From contig JANQFM010000395.1 of assembly GCA_028277865.1 (NCBI GenBank), positions 1 through 6,409 of the forward strand: a stretch of DNA of 6,409 nt, in the 5' to 3' direction. Positions 4,853 to 6,409 of this stretch are shown here, piece after piece. The notes below the pieces were generated by a model. That model was not told the DNA's origin and ran no database searches. It saw only the letters and a list, made by a program, of their open reading frames with translations. The stretch is from Acidobacteriota bacterium. Lineage in GTDB: Bacteria; Acidobacteriota; UBA6911; RPQK01; DATIPO01. Each line of letters starts with the position of its first letter. The first letter of the stretch is position 1. The translations under genes were made by a program, and so were the position numbers.

Positions 4853-6007
4853 CTAGAACCGAAAGCGTCGGCGTTCCTCTTGCCCCACCAGTTCGATCTC
4901 GTCTTCGATCTTGCGACCGTCTCGGTAAAAGACGATCGCGACCTTGTCGCCCGGTCGTTTTCGTTCCAGGATGAAGCGCTGAGTCTTTTCGTCGCGGACC
5001 ACTTGCCCATCCAGGGAGTGGAGCACATCACCGCCGATGTTGAGGATGTATCGGCGACGCCATCGGACCTTTCGGTTTCCGCCTCTCAATCCGGCCTTCT
5101 CGAGTGTGCTGCCCCGTGCAACCTCTTCGATGAGCAGGCCATCTTCAACCGGCAGTTCAAGGGCTCGGGCCAGGCGGCGATTGAGGTAGACCCCGCGCAC
5201 ACCCAGCCAGGGCCGCCGTACTTTGCCATGCTTGATCAGGTCGGGGAGGATCCTCTTGACTGTTTTGACCGGAACGGCAAACCCGATGCCGGCACTGTCG
5301 CCGCTGCGCGAATAGATCAGGGTATTGACGCCCACCACTTGGCCGACCGTATTGAGCAGCGGCCCTCCGCTGTTGCCGGGATTGATGGCGGCATCGGTCT
5401 GAATGACCTCGTCAATGATGGCGTCGCGGGTTTCGATCCGCCGTCCCAGTGAAGAAACGATGCCTGTGGTCAAGGTCAGCTGAAGGCCGAAAGGATTGCC
5501 GATGGCCATGACCTTCTGCCCCACTTGCAGCGAATCGCTGTCTCCCAAGGAGAGAGGTTCACACAGATCCCCGGGGCAATCGATCTTCAGCACGGCCAAG
5601 TCGTTGATTTGGTCGACGCCCACTACCTCGGCTTCGTGCTTTGAGTTGTCGAAGAGGGTCACATCGAGCCCTTCGGCGCCTTCGATGACGTGATAATTGG
5701 TGACGATGTGCCCTTGGCTGTCGGCCAAAAACCCGGAGCCGACCCCCTGACGGGCCATGGGCTGCAAGAACCAGGTGTACTCGACGGTGGTGCTGACGAT
5801 GTTGACCACACCCTTGCTGTATTGCTCGTAGATTCGGACGTTGATCTTCTCGTCCTCGCTGAGGGGAACGTCCGCGGCAGTCGCAGCAGGAGGTTCGAAG
5901 GTGGCTCGGGCAGGCGGCGGCATGGGCCATCGCAGCAAGAAAGTAACCAGCCCGGTCGAAACGAGGCTGCTGGCCAAAACCAGTTTCCAGAAATCACGTC
6001 GATTCAT
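4853..6007 (-). CDS. htrA: HtrA/Deg-family serine protease with one PDZ domain
   Basis: This is an ATP-independent envelope protease (S1C family) that degrades misfolded exported proteins. The 384 residues are: an N-terminal segment MNRRDFWK plus hydrophobic stretch (about 8-26), which is either a membrane anchor or a Tat-type signal with an ARA site at 33-35; a trypsin-like domain with His106 in IVTNYHVIEGAEG, Asp136 in NDLAVLKID and Ser213 in AAINPGNSGGPLLN; and one PDZ domain (about 265-372) with RPWLGVRG, a GLLIEEVARGSTLEKAGLRGG carboxylate-loop region and IGGDVLHSLDGQ. All three catalytic residues are present, so it should be active. A single PDZ with an N-terminal hydrophobic segment is the DegS-like layout; DegP and DegQ have two. 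The upstream frame stays open to an ATG at 6151, but the extra 48 residues look non-coding and would bury the signal, so I chose 6007. It faces ssb tail to tail. Confidence 0.93.
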   Translation of the reverse strand: MNRRDFWKLVLASSLVSTGLVTFLLRWPMPPPARATFEPPAATAADVPLSEDEKINVRIYEQYSKGVVNIVSTTVEYTWFLQPMARQGVGSGFLADSQGHIVTNYHVIEGAEGLDVTLFDNSKHEAEVVGVDQINDLAVLKIDCPGDLCEPLSLGDSDSLQVGQKVMAIGNPFGLQLTLTTGIVSSLGRRIETRDAIIDEVIQTDAAINPGNSGGPLLNTVGQVVGVNTLIYSRSGDSAGIGFAVPVKTVKRILPDLIKHGKVRRPWLGVRGVYLNRRLARALELPVEDGLLIEEVARGSTLEKAGLRGGNRKVRWRRRYILNIGGDVLHSLDGQVVRDEKTQRFILERKRPGDKVAIVFYRDGRKIEDEIELVGQEERRRFRF

Positions 6008-6014
6008 GGAATTG

Positions 6015-6023
6015 ATTGTATCA
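6015..6023 (-). promoter_or_regulatory. Possible extended -10 or SD just upstream of htrA
   Basis: On the - strand, TGATACAAT matches an extended -10 (TGn plus TACAAT, 5 of 6 to TATAAT). It ends 7 nt before the ATG, so transcription would start at or next to the first codon and give a leaderless mRNA. The overlapping GGTGAT (6025-6020) could instead pair with the 16S rRNA tail, with a longish 12-nt spacer. No good -35 is seen 17 nt further upstream. Both readings are possible, and they exclude each other. Confidence 0.35.
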
Positions 6024-6184
6024 CCCGCCCCTCGATCCGTGAGGTTGGCGCCGAGCCGAAAAGCTGCAAAGAGGCCGGGAAGTGGAGAGTCGACTAAAAG
6101 CTTTCGATCCGCCTTCTCAGGTTGGTTTGTTTCAGACCCGCGTCGATGCATTCAGGTGGCCGGGGCAATTTATTTGAACTGCTT

Positions 6185-6200
6185 GTACCCCTAACGGTAC
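6185..6200. promoter_or_regulatory. Palindromic site in the htrA/6263 divergent region
   Basis: GTACC (6185-6189) and GGTAC (6196-6200) form a perfect 5-bp inverted repeat with a 6-nt centre. It lies 63 nt before the + strand gene and about 178 nt from the htrA start. This is the size and shape of a small operator, but I do not recognise the regulator, and a 5-bp arm may be chance. The remaining divergent region (6008-6262) contains no gene that I can support. Confidence 0.25.
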
Positions 6201-6225
6201 TTACCTGCTGAGACAAGGAAATTTC

Positions 6226-6241
6226 GCTTTCGCCTGAAAGC
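6226..6241 (+). other. Hairpin in the leader of the 6263 gene
   Basis: GCTTTC (6226-6231) pairs perfectly with GAAAGC (6236-6241) around the loop GCCT. It ends 8 nt before the GGAGGG ribosome binding site at 6250-6255, close enough to affect translation if it forms. There is no T-run. Confidence 0.3.
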
Positions 6242-6262
6242 TTCGATTTGGAGGGATATCTC

Positions 6263-6409
6263 ATGGATGCCAACTTCGAGGTTCTGATCGTCATTTCAGT
6301 CATGTTCATCATCAGCCTCAGCGGCGCCTACATCCTTTTCCGCTTTCTCGAATCTCACGCCACCATCCAAAAGGCGGGGTACAAGGCTGGAGGCGCCTTG
6401 GCAGGGTTC
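6263..6409 (+). CDS. Small membrane protein of unknown function, 3' partial
   Basis: ATG at 6263 opens a frame that stays open for 49 codons to the window end. A good ribosome binding site, GGAGGG (6250-6255), lies 7 nt upstream, which supports a real gene. The visible protein begins MDANFEVL and has a strong transmembrane segment (about 7-29, VLIVISVMFIISLSGAYILF), ending in RFLESHA. A basic, Gly/Ala-rich stretch follows (IQKAGYKAGGALAGF), which could be the start of a second hydrophobic segment. The short N-terminal part before the helix is acidic and the part after is basic, which favours an N-out, C-in first helix by the positive-inside rule. I do not recognise the family and assign no function. 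It is transcribed away from htrA and could share regulation with it, but nothing visible shows this. Confidence 0.7.
   Translation, partial: MDANFEVLIVISVMFIISLSGAYILFRFLESHATIQKAGYKAGGALAGF

Noticed and set aside
4611..5031. Open frames crossing the repeat that translate to SRRGAETRRETE- and SRRGAETQRRKRR-like peptides on both strands
   Set aside because: These peptides come from translating the CGCAGAGR repeat arms. They overlap ssb and htrA in other frames and are a familiar artefact of this repeat type, not proteins.
6008..6151. 48-residue N-terminal extension of HtrA from an ATG at 6151
   Set aside because: It would place the signal/anchor segment internally, its sequence shows no domain or signal, and the ATG at 6007 begins a proper signal-like sequence. 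The open frame is most likely chance in GC-rich DNA.
1..6409. CRISPR array, tRNA or rRNA genes, integrase or transposase genes
   Set aside because: No regularly spaced direct repeats, no cloverleaf-type sequence and no recombinase-like protein are seen. The only repeated element is the inverted repeat at 4708-4850.

Overview
This window looks like a stretch of chromosome from a GC-rich, diderm (Gram-negative-type) bacterium. It carries the back half of a tol-pal locus with an acyl-anchored Pal, a periplasmic TolB and a CpoB/YbgF-type coiled-coil TPR protein. An origin in Acidobacteriota or a similar environmental lineage is my best guess. It rests on the Pal layout (lipobox, Pro-rich linker, Ig-like domain, OmpA-like domain), the GHCDERG form of the Pal motif, and a dispersed CGCAGAGR-type repeat. 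I could not test it by search. Nothing suggests a plasmid, phage or defence island.

Layout. Bases 3-764: a 5'-truncated tolA-like gene, with the TonB/TolA SxxxH membrane motif right at the window edge. Bases 821-2209: tolB. Bases 2373-3149: pal. Bases 3269-4093: cpoB. All four lie on the + strand, but only tolA-tolB is tightly spaced. The tolB-pal, pal-cpoB and cpoB-ssb gaps (163, 119 and 171 nt) hold stem-loops. Bases 4265-4702: ssb, + strand, with an intact DDDIPF tail. Bases 4853-6007: an HtrA/Deg-family serine protease on the - strand, convergent with ssb. The 150 nt between the ssb and htrA stop codons are almost filled by a repeat element with perfect 24-bp inverted ends. Bases 6008-6262 are a divergent intergenic region. 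Base 6263 starts a + strand gene for a small membrane protein of unknown function that runs off the window.

How the genes work together. TolA, with TolQ and TolR expected just upstream, would use proton-motive force to act on TolB and Pal, tightening the outer membrane onto peptidoglycan at division. CpoB links this to cell-wall synthesis. HtrA is an envelope quality-control protease and fits the envelope theme, but it is a separate transcription unit. ssb is a housekeeping replication/repair gene and probably a bystander.

I found no previously undescribed multi-gene system. The points most worth a second look are the repeat element wedged between two stop codons, the Ig-like domain inserted in Pal, the Tat-like N terminus of HtrA with a possible leaderless start, and the unidentified membrane protein at the right edge.
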